Origin: Flaccisagitta enflata
Lineage: Eukaryota > Chaetognatha > Sagittoidea > Aphragmophora
Length of the DNA: 64,000 bases
Direction of reading: 5' to 3'
NCBI GenBank assembly: GCA_965153355.1
Contig: OZ231128.1
Span: forward strand, 48,422,001 to 48,486,000
Part shown: in pieces, positions 22,755-33,050 of the stretch
Numbering within the stretch: position 1 is the stretch's first letter
Layout of the letters: every line of letters begins with the position of its first letter
Notes under the pieces: model-generated
What the model was told of the DNA's origin: nothing
What the model saw: the letters and a program-made list of their open reading frames with translations, nothing else
The model's database searches: none
Translations under genes and position numbers: made by a program

Positions 22755-23400
22755 AACCAGTTGCCCAAGGGCAATATGTGGTCAGCGATACCCGTTGCCC
22801 TGCTTCATATGTTGGTGATTGTAGGTGGTGGGTAGCAGGGCAGCGGCCCCTAAGGGGACGATGTCCTGTAGAACACAGGGGGACTTTCGTTCGTCCGTCC
22901 ATCCGTGTGGGCCTGGAGGCTGGGATTTGAGCCTGGAGGCTGGGATTTGAGCCTGGAGGCTGGGATTTGAGCCTGGAGGCTGGGATTTGAGCCTGGAGGC
23001 TGGGATTTGAGCCTAGAGGCTGGGATTTGAGCCTGGAGGCTAGGATTTGAGTCTCAAGGCTAGGATTTGAGCCTCAAGGCTAAAATTTGAGCCTCAAGGC
23101 TAGGATTTGAGCCTCGAGGCTAGGATTTGAGCCTTTAGGCTGGGATTTGAGCCTTGAGGCTGGAAATTGAGCCTCAAGGCCAGGATTTGAGCCTTGAGGC
23201 CAGGATTTGAGCCTCGAGGCCATGATTTGAGCCTCAAGGCCAGGATTTGAGCCTCGAGGCCAGGATTTGAGCCTCGAGACCAGGATTTGAGCCTCGAGAC
23301 GGGGGGGGGACGCATGTACGCACGCACGCACGGACGAACGAACGAAAGTCCCCCTGTGTTCTACAGGACATTGTCCCTTTCGGGGCCGCTGCCCAAAAGC
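22755..23400 (+). mobile_element. Family A copy 10 (TTGCCC-hairpin subtype, homogeneous core)
   Basis: Left arm AACCAG, terminal hairpin TTGCCC-AA-GGGCAA, CCCTGCTT/TAGCAGGG stem, GGCCCCTAAGGGGAC, CCTGTAGAACACAGG. The core 22910-23300 is about 20 units of GCCTGGAGGCTGGGATTTGA. The first seven are almost identical and divergence increases toward the right, which suggests recent amplification at the left edge. The right inner arm ends CTGCCCAAAAGCC. Confidence 0.9.
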
Positions 23401-23639
23401 CCCAAAACTGTCTTGATATCACCCCTCTCAAAATTAGGGGAACTGGGATCAGAACAAGTCTGTAGATGCTTTATGAATTACTCATCACACTTGATCTTTT
23501 TGGCTGTTTCGGCAAAGTAGTTTTTTAAGCGCAAAATAATCCAATGAAGGAAAGGTTATGATTTTCTGTTTTACCTAAGTCTTTTTAACTTCGGTTAATG
23601 TAAAATCTATGTAGATTTCCTTTGCTAGATTTCTTTCAG

Positions 23640-23696
23640 CCTCTGATTCAAATTCGTGGATCTGTCGAGTGTGTCATTAAGAGTCTAAGTGTTAAG
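23640..23696 (+). CDS. Candidate 57-bp internal exon in the 5.4-kb element
   Basis: TTTCTTTCAG ends at 23639 and AAG-GTAAGT begins its intron at 23697, giving near-consensus acceptor and donor sites. The 57 bases between (19 codons, PLIQIRGSVECVIKSLSVK) are open in one frame and a multiple of three. No partner exon or known domain is visible. It may be a chance pair of sites, or a fossil of captured host sequence. Confidence 0.25.
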
Positions 23697-23869
23697 GTAA
23701 GTTTGAATTATGTAATTTCCAGCAGGGTTGTACAAAAAAAGTCCAAAGAATATCAACCACTGACTCCTAATCTCTTCTTTCAATTGATATCATTCTACTG
23801 TGTTTTTGATGGAGGTTCCAAACTGACCAGTGAAACCAACCAATTTGTCAAGGGCAGAAAAAGCAAAAA

Positions 23870-24174
23870 AATGCATGTTCCCATTGAATAACATGGAAAA
23901 TTGATGAAAACTGAAAAGAATGTAAAATTCCCATTGAATAACATGGCAGATTAAGAAGGAATTGAAAATATGCAAAATTCCCATTAAATATCATGGAAAA
24001 TTGCCACAAAGGCCTCAAATATGCCCTCTCAGGACATATGGAAATTCACCCCTGTGTCCTACAGGACATCGGCCCTTTGGGGCCACTGCCCTGCTCTCAC
24101 TCTACCTCTTCAGCTAATCACTCCAAGCAGGGCATCGGGTACCGCTGACCATGTGCGATCCTTGGATGACTGGT
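23870..24174 (-). mobile_element. Family A arm plus CATTGAATAACATGG core (paralogue of 22080-22722)
   Basis: It contains two to three units of CCCATTGAATAACATGGAAA (23878-24000). The same arm as 22548-22722 follows, with terminal hairpin ATCC-TT-GGAT. It lacks the hAT MITE and therefore preserves the empty insertion site. Confidence 0.85.
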
Positions 24175-24265
24175 TTTGAATATACAGATAATAATCTTTT
24201 TTATTTGAACAGTGGGTTTTTGAGTCATTTACCTCATTTATACATATAAGATCATGTAAGCGCCT

Positions 24266-24716
24266 TTTTTTGGGCAGCAGCCCAAAAGAGGCCAATGACC
24301 TATGCTTTCACACATAGGACAAATTTCTACTCCTCCTTCTCCTCCGTCCGCCCCCCCCCCCCCCGCACGGCTCCCACTCCTGCCTTGAGGCTTCCATTCC
24401 AGCTTCAAGGCTCCAATCCCAGCTTTTAGGCTCCAATTTCAGCCTTAAGATTTCAACCCAAAAGATAAAGCTCTGGAGCTCTGGAGGCCCCAATCCTGGC
24501 CTCTTGACTCAAATTTCAGCCTTGAGGCTCAAGTCCCATTATCATAGCTCAAACCCCAGCCTTGAGGCCTAAAGCCTGGCCTCAAGGCTCAAATCCTAGC
24601 CCAACATAGGTTATTGGCTTCTTCAGGGCCGCTGCCCCTCTCATTTCCATATTTAACATACACTAACTTAGGGGCAACGGGTACCGCTGAGCATCTGACG
24701 CTTTTGCGAATATTTA
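24266..24716 (-). mobile_element. Family A copy 12
   Basis: Left inner arm TTTGGGCAGCAGCCC with a perfect CCTATG-x8-CATAGG hairpin. Core 24360-24605 is a diverged GGCTCCAATCCCAGC minisatellite. The right long arm has the CTGCCCCTCT/TTAGGGGCAA stem and ends CTGACGCTTTTGCGAATATT. Confidence 0.85.
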
Positions 24717-24917
24717 ATTCATACTACACAGGCTGATGATTTTCATAATGTATGTCTCTCTCTGTTTTTGCTATGCCATTTGCCTGATGAAGTGTATCTG
24801 GAAAATAACATATAATTGCTTTCCATTTCCATCTCTCACTTTTTCATTTCCTCACATTGTAGGACAAGTCAAACAGCAATAAAACCCACTGTTCAATTAA
24901 AAATCATCATCTGTATG

Positions 24918-25683
24918 TTTAAAAAAAAAGAGAATCAAATCAGTTTTGGGGCTTTTAAAGTCTTCCTTGTTGCATTGTGGGTCAAGGCGGTTATAGGCAA
25001 AAAAAAAAGCATCTAAAAAGATTTCCATTCTCTAATACAGTGCCATGTGTAAAAAGGTTTCTAGCAGTTTAATGTCTAAATGGCAAACAAAGCCTGGAAA
25101 AGTTGCTAAATTCAGCAACTTCACAAGCAGAACAAGTTGTTAAAATCAACAACTTTACAACCATTGGAATGGCAAGGCTCAAAAAGTGCTTTAAAGTTGG
25201 TGAAATCAGCAACATCAGTGAAATCAGTGAAGTTGTTAAAATCACCAACTTCAACACAAAAAATGTTTTTTGCTATTTTATGCCAGTTTAAGAGGAGTAG
25301 TATCCCAATTTTTTTTAGTTTTATCATTGTCACCATTATGGGTGGTTTTGAGGAAAAAATAGTGAAAATCGATGATGACGTATTTTGCGAAAAACAAAGA
25401 AATGTCATTTGGTCCAAATCTTTTGACCATGAAATCCACCCATATATTGTCTGATTTTGTATAGATGGGTGACCAAAAATATTTGCCTCTGATTTTTCCA
25501 TCTTTAGTAGCATGTTTGCTGACAAAAACAAGAGGGGTTCAAATTTTTTTGGAAGAAGATAAGGAAAAAAAATGGATTAATATTCCAGTACCACCCACTT
25601 TTTATGACAGCTTTAGAATCAGCAAAGTTGGTAACTTTACAACAGGGGTTGGTAAAGTCACCAACTTCATCTTTACCCAGCTG
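24918..25683 (-). repeat. Right long terminal inverted repeat of the 5.4-kb element
   Basis: Inverted copy of 20285-21049, ending CTTTACCCAGCTG at 25683. The similarity of the two arms suggests insertion or homogenisation is not very old. Confidence 0.9.
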
Positions 25684-25826
25684 TATTAGGCCATTTTGGC
25701 CTAATTTCCAAGTAGAACATTTGGCTCTTAGTGTGGATGTGATGGGGAAGGTCCATACTACCACCCAGTATGGGCCTCTATGCCGAGGCATTTTTTCCGA
25801 GTAACTACCGTTAGGCCATGCAGTGT
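25684..25826 (-). repeat. Repeat E, first half (split copy)
   Basis: Starts with TATTA, the right target duplication. It matches the first half of 13190-13520 in inverted orientation, including CGAGTAACTACCGTTAGGCC at its outer end. Confidence 0.85.
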
Positions 25827-26390
25827 CGCAAAAGCGTCAGATGGTCAGCGGTACCCGTTGCCCCTATGAGAGTGTTTGTGGGTGTTCGGTGGTTAGAGGG
25901 GCAGCGGCCCCGAAGGGGCCGATGACCTACTACGCGAATTTAAAAAAAAAACGCACCTTTTTATTTGCTGATAAAACTGACTTAAAAAGTATCAAAAAAA
26001 TTTTACAGAGAAAGTGATTTTGAAGATTTTCAAATTATCTTTCATTCTAGACCAATCCCAGATCTGTATCTTTAACGGTTTAGGAGCTAGAGCTCTTTAA
26101 AGTGAGACACTATTTTGCTGAATTGCATCTTTTTCAAAGGGACTGCAAAAACAAATTTGGCAATATTTTTACTCAAACTAATGCCATTTCCAAACGAAAA
26201 AAGATAGAGATACCAGATTGGCGCCAAATGAAAGAGTTTTTCAAGGGCTTCAAAATGGTCTAAGATTTTAGTTAGTTTTTTTGATTTTCAATGGCGCAAT
26301 CAACCATTCAAAAGTGTGTCTTTTTTTTAAATTCGTATAGTATGCTGTTTTTATTTGAACCTCAAGGCTTGAATTCTGCAAAGAAGAAAG
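25824..26390 (+). mobile_element. Family A copy 13, interrupted by a MITE
   Basis: Long left arm TCGCAAAAGCGTCAGATGGT with TTGCCCCT/AGAGGGGCAG and GGCCCCGAAGGGGCC. It is broken at GACCTA by the 411-bp element at 25930-26340 and resumes TGCTGTTTTTATTTGAACCT. Only one recognisable core unit follows. Confidence 0.8.
25930..26340. mobile_element. MITE family G, copy 1 (411 bp, TA target)
   Basis: Terminal inverted repeats CTACGCGAATTTAAAAAAAA and, on the other strand, CTATACGAATTTAAAAAAAA are flanked by TA (25928-25929 and 26341-26342). It sits within the conserved GACCTATGCTTT of a family A arm, so the empty site is known. No transposase. TA duplication suggests a Tc1/mariner-type origin. A related element is at 29796-30434. 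Confidence 0.9.
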
Positions 26391-26594
26391 TAGAGACATG
26401 ACATAAATATAGATCCGGACGATCTCTTTTGTCAACAATACATTTCGATCAATCAATCAATACAAAATATCGGGTAAATGGCGATATGAAACACAGCACA
26501 ATTTTGAACATATGAGCAGTAATATTCACAGCAAGAATTTTACGTCGCAGCCGTGTGCGTTCAGTGAAGAGAATGACTGTAATCATCACAGTCA

Positions 26595-26690
26595 GTCAGG
26601 CGAAGAAGAAGAAGAAGAAGGAGAAGAAGAAGAAGAAAGAGGAGAAGGAGAAAATTTCCCATATGAAAGTTGGACAAATATGATTTGGAA
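26595..26690. repeat. (GAA)n with family A outer-arm fragment
   Basis: A purine run ends in GAGAAAATTTCCCATATGAAA, the same junction that closes family A copy 15 near 28900. Confidence 0.7.
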
Positions 26691-26739
26691 CGCGTTCTTT
26701 GAGAGTAAAATGCAATAAATGAAACGACGGGAAGCAAAG

Positions 26740-27662
26740 AACCACTGCTTCTAACCAGTTTCAGGCGCATTCAAAGCCACCCCTCCGTCAGACCCCCCAC
26801 GTTGTGACCCAGCGCAGACATAGCACCCCCGAACATGGCAGACAAACCTCCCATACTCAGCCAGGAACCCCGCCTTTGACCCTCTCTTCAATGCACCAAG
26901 GGACCCCGCCGCCCTCTGTTCCTCTGTCAGAGCACCCCACTCCTTGGGAACCCTGAAGCCAACCGACCGGTGGTCACGCGTCGCCAGGAATAGACCCCCC
27001 CTGGCTGACCTTGTGCCATACCCATGCACCTCCCCTACCCTTTGCAGCATGGCCGCCTGGTTCTCCGGCAGCCTACGGTTCACAAACCACCAGGCATGAA
27101 CCCGGAGCTGCTGCCTGTAGAGGTCGCCGACCTTCAGCAACCCCAGCCCTGAGAGAATTGGGTCAGCATGATAGCGACCACGCGTTCCTGCAATCAGGCC
27201 AGCAAATCTCTTCTGACATCGCAGAAGAGCCCCCCCCAACTGCCCCATTTCCATCCCTCCTGAAGTCCCCCCACACCATAAGGCAATACTGCAGGTGTGG
27301 CAGGACAAGCCCATTATACAAGGCAAGAAGGGCCCGCCCCCCTAAGACCCCCGCAGCCCTCCCCACCACTCCCAATAACTGGCCCACCTTATCCCTGACC
27401 CTCCCCACATGCTCCCTCCATCTTAACCCCCCATCCACCCAGACTCCCAGGAACCGCGCACCCTCCACCTCCTTCACCCTCTAACCACCTATCCCAACCC
27501 CTAGTCCAAGATCCCCCCCACCCTTTGGTCCACCAAAATAGACATACTCAGTCTTCTTGAGATTGAGAGTCAATCTATTACAGCGGAACCACCTAGCTAA
27601 CCCCTCAAGCCCCCGATTAACCCGCTCAAAGAGCACCAGCGGGTCCTTGTCCTGTGCAAAAT
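26740..27662 (-). pseudogene. Non-LTR retrotransposon reverse transcriptase, C-terminal relic
   Basis: On the minus strand the first part reads FERVNRGLEGLARWFRCNRL and TLNLKKTEYVYFGG, the conserved segment after the RT catalytic core in Jockey/CR1/RTE-like elements. FLGVWVDGGLRWREHVG and LYNGLVLPHLQYC-x3-WG follow, then QKRFAGLI and the terminal RS-x-GFRVPKEWGALTEE block. It has an in-frame TAG at 27482-27484 and a frame change near 27240. The catalytic YxDD region and endonuclease are absent. The copy is 5'-truncated, as is usual for such elements, and is abutted by family A minisatellite. It is markedly GC-rich compared with its surroundings. Confidence 0.85.
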
Positions 27663-28126
27663 TAGAGCCTGGAGGCTATATTTGGGGCCTTAAGGCTGAG
27701 ATTTGGGCCCTGAGCTTGGGATTTGAGCTTGGAGGCTGGGATTTTAGCTTGGAGGCTGGAATTTGAGCTTTGAGGCTAGGATTCGGGGCTCGAGACTATG
27801 ATTTGAGCCTTGGGGCTGGGATTTGAGCCTTGGGGCTGGGATTTGAGCCTCGAGTCTGGATTTGAGCTTTGAGGCTTTGGTTTGAGCCTTCAGGCTGGAA
27901 TTTGAGCCCTGAGGCTGAGATTTGAGCCTCAAGGCTGGGATTCAAGCTTCAAAGGTAGAATTTGAGCCTCGAGACTAGGATTTGGGCCTCGAGACTAGGA
28001 TTTGGGCCTCGAGGGGGGGGGGACGGAGAAGAAGAAGAAGAAGGAGAAGGAGAAGGAGAAGGAGAAATTTCCCCTATGTGAGAAAGCATAGGTCATCGAC
28101 CCCTTTGGGACCGCTGCCCAAAAGCA
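27663..28126 (-). mobile_element. Family A core and right inner arm, copy 14
   Basis: About 17 minisatellite units (27663-28010), a G run and GAAGAAGGA purines, then the inverted inner arm ending CTGCCCAAAAGC. The left arm is replaced by the reverse-transcriptase relic. Confidence 0.85.
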
Positions 28127-28189
28127 TATTGGCAAAAGAAGTGTGAATAAGATAAAAGACAAAAGATTCAAGAAAGAAGACAATTAAGG

Positions 28190-28250
28190 AACAAGCCCTT
28201 CAAAGGGCAAAAGTCGCGGACAGTTGCACAGGGACAGTGCTAAAAAAAAC
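28190..28250 (+). mobile_element. Family B 5' end fragment (GCCC hairpin subtype)
   Basis: AACAA then GCCC-TTCAAA-GGGC, then AGTCGCGGACAGTTG. This hairpin has the same position but other bases than the common GCCG-GATACA-CGGC. Confidence 0.6.
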
Positions 28251-28304
28251 CCATACTCAACATGCACAACCTAAACTTACTTAAAACCCCACAAAACAAA
28301 TACA

Positions 28305-28905
28305 ATAGTCGCAAAAGCGTCAGATGGTCAGCGGTACCTGTTGCCCCTAAGTTAGTGAATGTTAGATGAGAAGGTGAGAGGGGCAGCGGCCCCAAAGGAG
28401 CCAATGACCTATGCTTGGCTAGAATTTGAATATTGAGGCAGGATTTCAGCCCAAAGGAAAGGATTGGAGCCATTAGGTTAAAATTGGAGCCATGATACTG
28501 GGGTTGGAGCCTCAGAATTAGGATTGGAACCTTGAGGCTGGGATTGGAGCCCTGAAGCTGGTATCGGAGCCTCAGAGCTGGGATTGGAGCCTTGAGGCTG
28601 GCATTGGAGCCTCGAGGCTGGGTCTGAGGTCTCATGGCTGGGATTTGAGCCTCGAGTCTGAGATTGGAGCCTCGAATCTGGGATTGGAGCCTCAAGGCTG
28701 GGTTTGGAGCCTAGAGACTGAGGTTGGAGCTTGGATGCTGAGATTGGAGCCTAGATGCTGGAAATGGAGCCTTGAGGCTTGGATATGAGGCCTACGGCTG
28801 GGATTTGAGCTGGAGGTTCAAATTAAGGCTTCAAAGTCAGGGGGGATGGAGGAGAAGAAGGAGGAGAAGAAGAAGAAGGAGGAGAAGGAGAAAATTTCCC
28901 ATATG
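28305..28905 (+). mobile_element. Family A copy 15
   Basis: Long left arm AATAGTCGCAAAAGCGTCAG with the TTGCCCCT/AGAGGGGCAG stem. The core 28430-28830 has about 18 units, mainly GGAGCCTCGAGGCTGGGATT. It ends in purine repeats and TTTCCCATATGAAAG. The right inner arm is missing beyond this. Confidence 0.85.
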
Positions 28906-29327
28906 AAAGTTGGACAACATTACTAGTCAACAATATCTGAAATAAGGACAAGAGCCTTTGGAGCTCTTACTGGTGTTTAATCCGGACCCATCACAACTAT
29001 CCTTTAAATTTCTGAAAAAACATTCCCTCTTCAGAAATTATCATAGAGCTAGTCACACAATGTAATGTTGATAAGGGTTTCATTAGACATTCGCTAAAAT
29101 TTGAATGGAGGAGGATATTGACACAATTTTTTTTTCAACAAGAGCTTGTATAATGTAGATGTATTTTGATAAAGAAATTGATTAATAATCTTTGCTTAAA
29201 GCATATTAATCTGTTCATCTGTTTCCTTTCTTTCCTGCCTTCTCATCGGCAAAGAAAACATGAAAATGCTTATCTGATTGGTTGAAGCGAACTGCCATGT
29301 TTTGCTTAGAAAGGAAGAATGGCAAAT
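28906..29327. other. No feature recognised
   Basis: AT-rich unique sequence between family A fragments. Confidence 0.4.
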
Positions 29328-29450
29328 TCAAAGCATAGGTCATCGACCCCTTCGGGGCCGCTGCCCAAAAACTACGGTAATTCAAAAATATTATGGACGG
29401 ACTGATCGACGGATGGACGTAGAAACACAGAAAAGGTCGTGTCCGCAACT
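29328..29450. mobile_element. Fragments of families A and B
   Basis: AGCATAGGTCATCGACCCCT through CTGCCCAAAAAC is an isolated family A inner arm. GGACGGACTGATCGACGG and GTCGTGTCCGCAACTAAC is a family B tail. Confidence 0.7.
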
Positions 29451-29795
29451 AACAATGATGGAGTGGAGAGAGAAGTCTAAGAATAGACAAAAGAGAAGAC
29501 AGACAAAAGCAATGACGTCATTCCCGTTGGTTAAACTTGGGGAAGCGAGGTGATGGTGCGCAGAGAGGTCACAGTGCAAAGCCAGGCAACGGTGAAAAGG
29601 CACCGCCTAAGAGTAACGTGGCACAGAGAGGCTAAAGGGTAACGTTGACGTCAGAGTGTCAGAACTTCGGATGGATTGACCCAATAGTGACCGAATGACA
29701 AACGCTACAATGCTGGTAGAATCATCGTGTCCCCATTACACTGTTTTAGCATCTCATTCAACCTCCCTAAATCGGTAAGAAAATAGAAAGGTATA
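29451..29795. other. No feature recognised
   Basis: GC-moderate unique sequence; no supportable gene. Confidence 0.4.
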
Positions 29796-30434
29796 CCACG
29801 CGGATAAGAAAAAAAAAAGAAAAAAAAAAAGACGCACTTTTAAATGGATATCATTGCTAATGAATCTTAAGATAAGTTATTAAAATCTTAAACCGTTTGA
29901 AAGCCCTTTAAAAGTACTTTTATTTGGCGCCAATCTGGGCTTTCTATCTTTTTTAGTCGCGTGCTACAAGACTCTACACCCTACTTTGTCGGTCCGTCCG
30001 TCGTTCCATCTGTCGGTCCGTCCGTTGGTCCGTCCGTCCGTCCGTCAAACTTTTTCGGCGGTAATGGGGGTTATGGCCTTATTGCTCCTGCCCAAATGTT
30101 CCACTGACCTCAATTATGGCTCCTGCCCACCCGCACGCGACAGGGGTAGCCGTGTATCCGGCCATGTTCGTTTAGAAATGGCATTAATTTGAATGAAAAC
30201 ATTGCCTAATTCAATTTCACAATCCCTACATAAAAATGCATTTTAGCAAAATAGTTTTTCTCTTTGCAGAGCTCTAGCTGCTACACCGTTTGTTATACGG
30301 ACCTAGGATTGGTCTAGAATGAGAATTTTTTTGAAAATCTTCAAAAATGACTCTGCTAAAAAAGTTTGAATTGTCTTTTTGTATCTTTTCTATCACTATA
30401 TAGATAGGTGCGTCTTTTTTTTTTATTCGCGTGG
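29796..30434. mobile_element. MITE family G, copy 2, with a family B insertion
   Basis: Ends CCACGCGGATAAG and, inverted, CCACGCGAATAAAAAAAAAA. The interior matches copy 1 in inverted orientation (for example AGAGCTCTAGCTG and CCTAGGATTGGTCTAGAATG). A family B copy (29948-30168) splits the sequence that in copy 1 reads GATAGAAAAAAGC-like around a run of six A (plus-strand 26190-26215). The flanking TA is seen only on the left. Confidence 0.8.
29948..30168 (+). mobile_element. Family B copy with a known empty site
   Basis: T run, AGTCGCGTGCTACAAGACT hairpin (decayed), (GTCC)n core, GCTCCTGCCCA, CCGCACGCGAC, then GTAGCCGTGTATCCGGCC. Comparison with MITE G copy 1 shows insertion inside a six-T run, with no target duplication longer than two T. 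Confidence 0.85.
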
Positions 30435-30449
30435 CAAGTTGCTTCCGTC

Positions 30450-30530
30450 CTATACTGCTGTAGCAACTATTTCACGTCTACACTGCCCGGCCCAGCCGCA
30501 CGCGATTTGGATACTTGTATCTGACCTTGA
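30450..30530 (-). mobile_element. Family B 5' end fragment
   Basis: GCCCAGCCGCACGCGATTTG followed by GATACTTGTATC, read on the minus strand as hairpin GATAC-AA-GTATC after ACAAGGTCA. Weakly preserved. Confidence 0.45.
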
Positions 30531-30687
30531 CACGGCTATTCATCTTTTACGCTGTGTCTCTCCTTCTTGTTACTATTTTTTGTTTCTCTTTCGAATTGAT
30601 AGTTTTTTCCCTGTATAACGTCTCTGTTGGAAACAAGTAACCATTGACTTTTACAGACCAGCCTCCGATGCAAATCATACATCGACC

Positions 30688-30790
30688 AAAGGGGTTTTTG
30701 CATTAGGCTTATTATCTAGATATTTAGATATATCTAGATATGTAATACCATGATAATTTTCCCAATACGAAAACCCCTTGAGTAGTTTTT
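30688..30790. repeat. About 100-bp inverted-repeat unit
   Basis: AAAGGGGTTTTTGCATTAGG at the left faces CCCAATACGAAAACCCCTT at the right, with TATCTAGATATATCTAGATA between. A partial second copy is at 44798-44840. Possibly a very short MITE. Confidence 0.6.
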
Positions 30791-31074
30791 CGTTGTCGAA
30801 ACAAAAAAAAATCATCATTCCTCAAATTAGTCTTGGGAATTACAATCTACTGTAGAACTTCTACCAACCTCATGGAAAGACTGTCTGGTTCTCCTTGAGT
30901 CCTTTGCTTTTCAAATCCAGTTGCAAAGTTAAACACACGACTTAACGACAACTGGTCAAAAAAGCGGAAAAAGAGTGGCAACAAAAACGACAAAAGAATG
31001 GCAACAAAAACGGCAAAAGAGTGGCAATTACATTTGCGGTTTATGTGTTTTTCTATAGGGCACGAAAATAGGAA

Positions 31075-31258
<184 letters not shown>

Positions 31259-31389
31259 GCCATATATATAGAAGCGTAGGCCGTTAATATAAGTGGAAAT
31301 GGTTCGGGGTGATATATTTTAGATCGCCGACGTTTGGAGAGAAAAGGAAAAAGTGAAGGCCGATGGGGATTCGATGAAAGTGGGAGAAA

Positions 31390-31740
<351 letters not shown>

Positions 31741-32515
31741 ATAAGGTAAAGACCGATGTGAAGAAGGAGACTCAATTCACGCTGAGGGGTTTTAGAAGCG
31801 GAACATAAACTCCTTACGTCATCAGATTTTGAGCGGATAGTTTTTGCATCAAATTCATGGACTGATGTGCTTCAAGTTGATGTACTATTTTCTTTTTGCG
31901 CCAATGGCAATTGTTCTTCAAAATATATCATATTTCATAGATAAAACCGGAACCCTCGGCTGAATCACTTTTAATTAAGCTCTTCCCCTTTTCAATTCTG
32001 TTAAAAGTTTGGGTAATACTTTTTAAAAGCCTTAATTGAAAATATACTTCCAGGAAAAGGAATAAGGGTCACTGCCTGAGGAGTGGGAGACAAAAGTTTT
32101 TGCAGGGTACAGTCATAAATCGAGAAACGGAGAGTCAAATGCGTAGCGTAGCTGGTGAATGACTAGTGAATCTCGAGGTCGAATTGTTCAGCTATGAATG
32201 AAAGCGGCTACGCTGATGAACAGGGCGACTGGAAGAAAAAAGGGAATTGAGGAGAGAAAAGAGAGGAACCAGAGCAATACAAGGGCGAGGTCGGGAAACT
32301 ACAGCGTTAGTTCGTCCTGTTTTATTGGAATTCTTAATATTTTGAAGGAATAATGCATGGCGGGTGAATAGCGATCTAGCGAGTGAGTGGCGAATGAATT
32401 AACAGCAAAGAAATTCACCAATTTAGTCCAAAGGCTGAAATGGCAAACTACGCATTAACTGCTCTATTATCATATAATTTCCAAAGATTCAGTCCGTTGA
32501 TCGTGTATCATATTT
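31741..32515. other. No feature recognised
   Basis: Unique sequence between two long trinucleotide repeats; no gene supported. Confidence 0.4.
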
Positions 32516-32612
32516 TTCTTCTTCTTCTTCTTCTTCTTCTTCTTCTTCTTCTTCTTCTTCTTCTTCTTCTTCTTCTTCTTCTTCTTCTTCTTCTTCTTCT
32601 TCTTCTTCTTTT
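32516..32612. repeat. (TTC)n microsatellite
   Basis: About 32 TTC repeats. A TTTTTTTCAG acceptor-like site follows at about 32660, with an open but unrecognised frame beyond it. Confidence 0.97.
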
Positions 32613-32825
32613 TCCCCTTCTTCTTCTTATCCTTCCGTTTCTTTTCTTTGTTTTTTTCAGGTGCGACAAAGCGCCACTATTACTTGCTGTGTCCGTCACC
32701 TTATTTGCCTACTTGGCCTTGTTTTCCTCCTCCTTTACTCTGTTTCGTCTTTCAAGGCGGGTATTTCAAGTCTCCCGAGCATCCTTTTGATCTTGCGCAG
32801 TTGTTATCCTCTCCTTAATTGTTTG

Positions 32826-32980
32826 TTTTTAGTCGCAGACACGCGACTCCACACCTTTCCGTGCCGGTCGGTTGGTCGGTCCGTCCGTCCGTTGGTCAGA
32901 TTTCTGAATTGCAAGCGGTTTTTGCATTATTGCTCCTGCCTAACCGTCCGCGACTGTATTGCCGTGTATCCGGCCTTCTT
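32826..32980 (+). mobile_element. Family B copy (complete)
   Basis: TTTTT, hairpin AGTCGC-AGACAC-GCGACT, GGTCGGTTGGTCGG core, GCTCCTGCCTAACCG, CGCGACTGTATT, closing hairpin GCCGTGTATCCGGC and CTTCTT. Confidence 0.9.
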
Positions 32981-33050
32981 GATTAACCAATACAATTGAT
33001 ATTCATTCATTCACTCGTCCTTCATGATTTTCTCAGAAAAAATCACTTTA

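Larger units (their letters stand above)
20285..25683. mobile_element. 5.4-kb composite element with about 765-bp terminal inverted repeats
   Basis: Both ends are CAGCTG and the first and last roughly 765 bp are inverted copies of each other. TATTA lies immediately outside each end (20280-20284 and 25684-25688). The outside sequences are the two halves of repeat E, whose uninterrupted form at 13190-13520 has a single TAATA, so one insertion explains the arrangement. The 3.9-kb interior holds a B copy, several A copies, a hAT MITE and a duplicated segment. No transposase or RT frame is visible. The superfamily is unknown. It could be a non-autonomous foldback element that grew by nested insertions. 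Confidence 0.88.

Noticed and set aside
32660-32800. Exon after a TTTTTTTCAG acceptor
   Set aside because: Two or three frames are open, no good donor follows, and a family B element starts shortly after.
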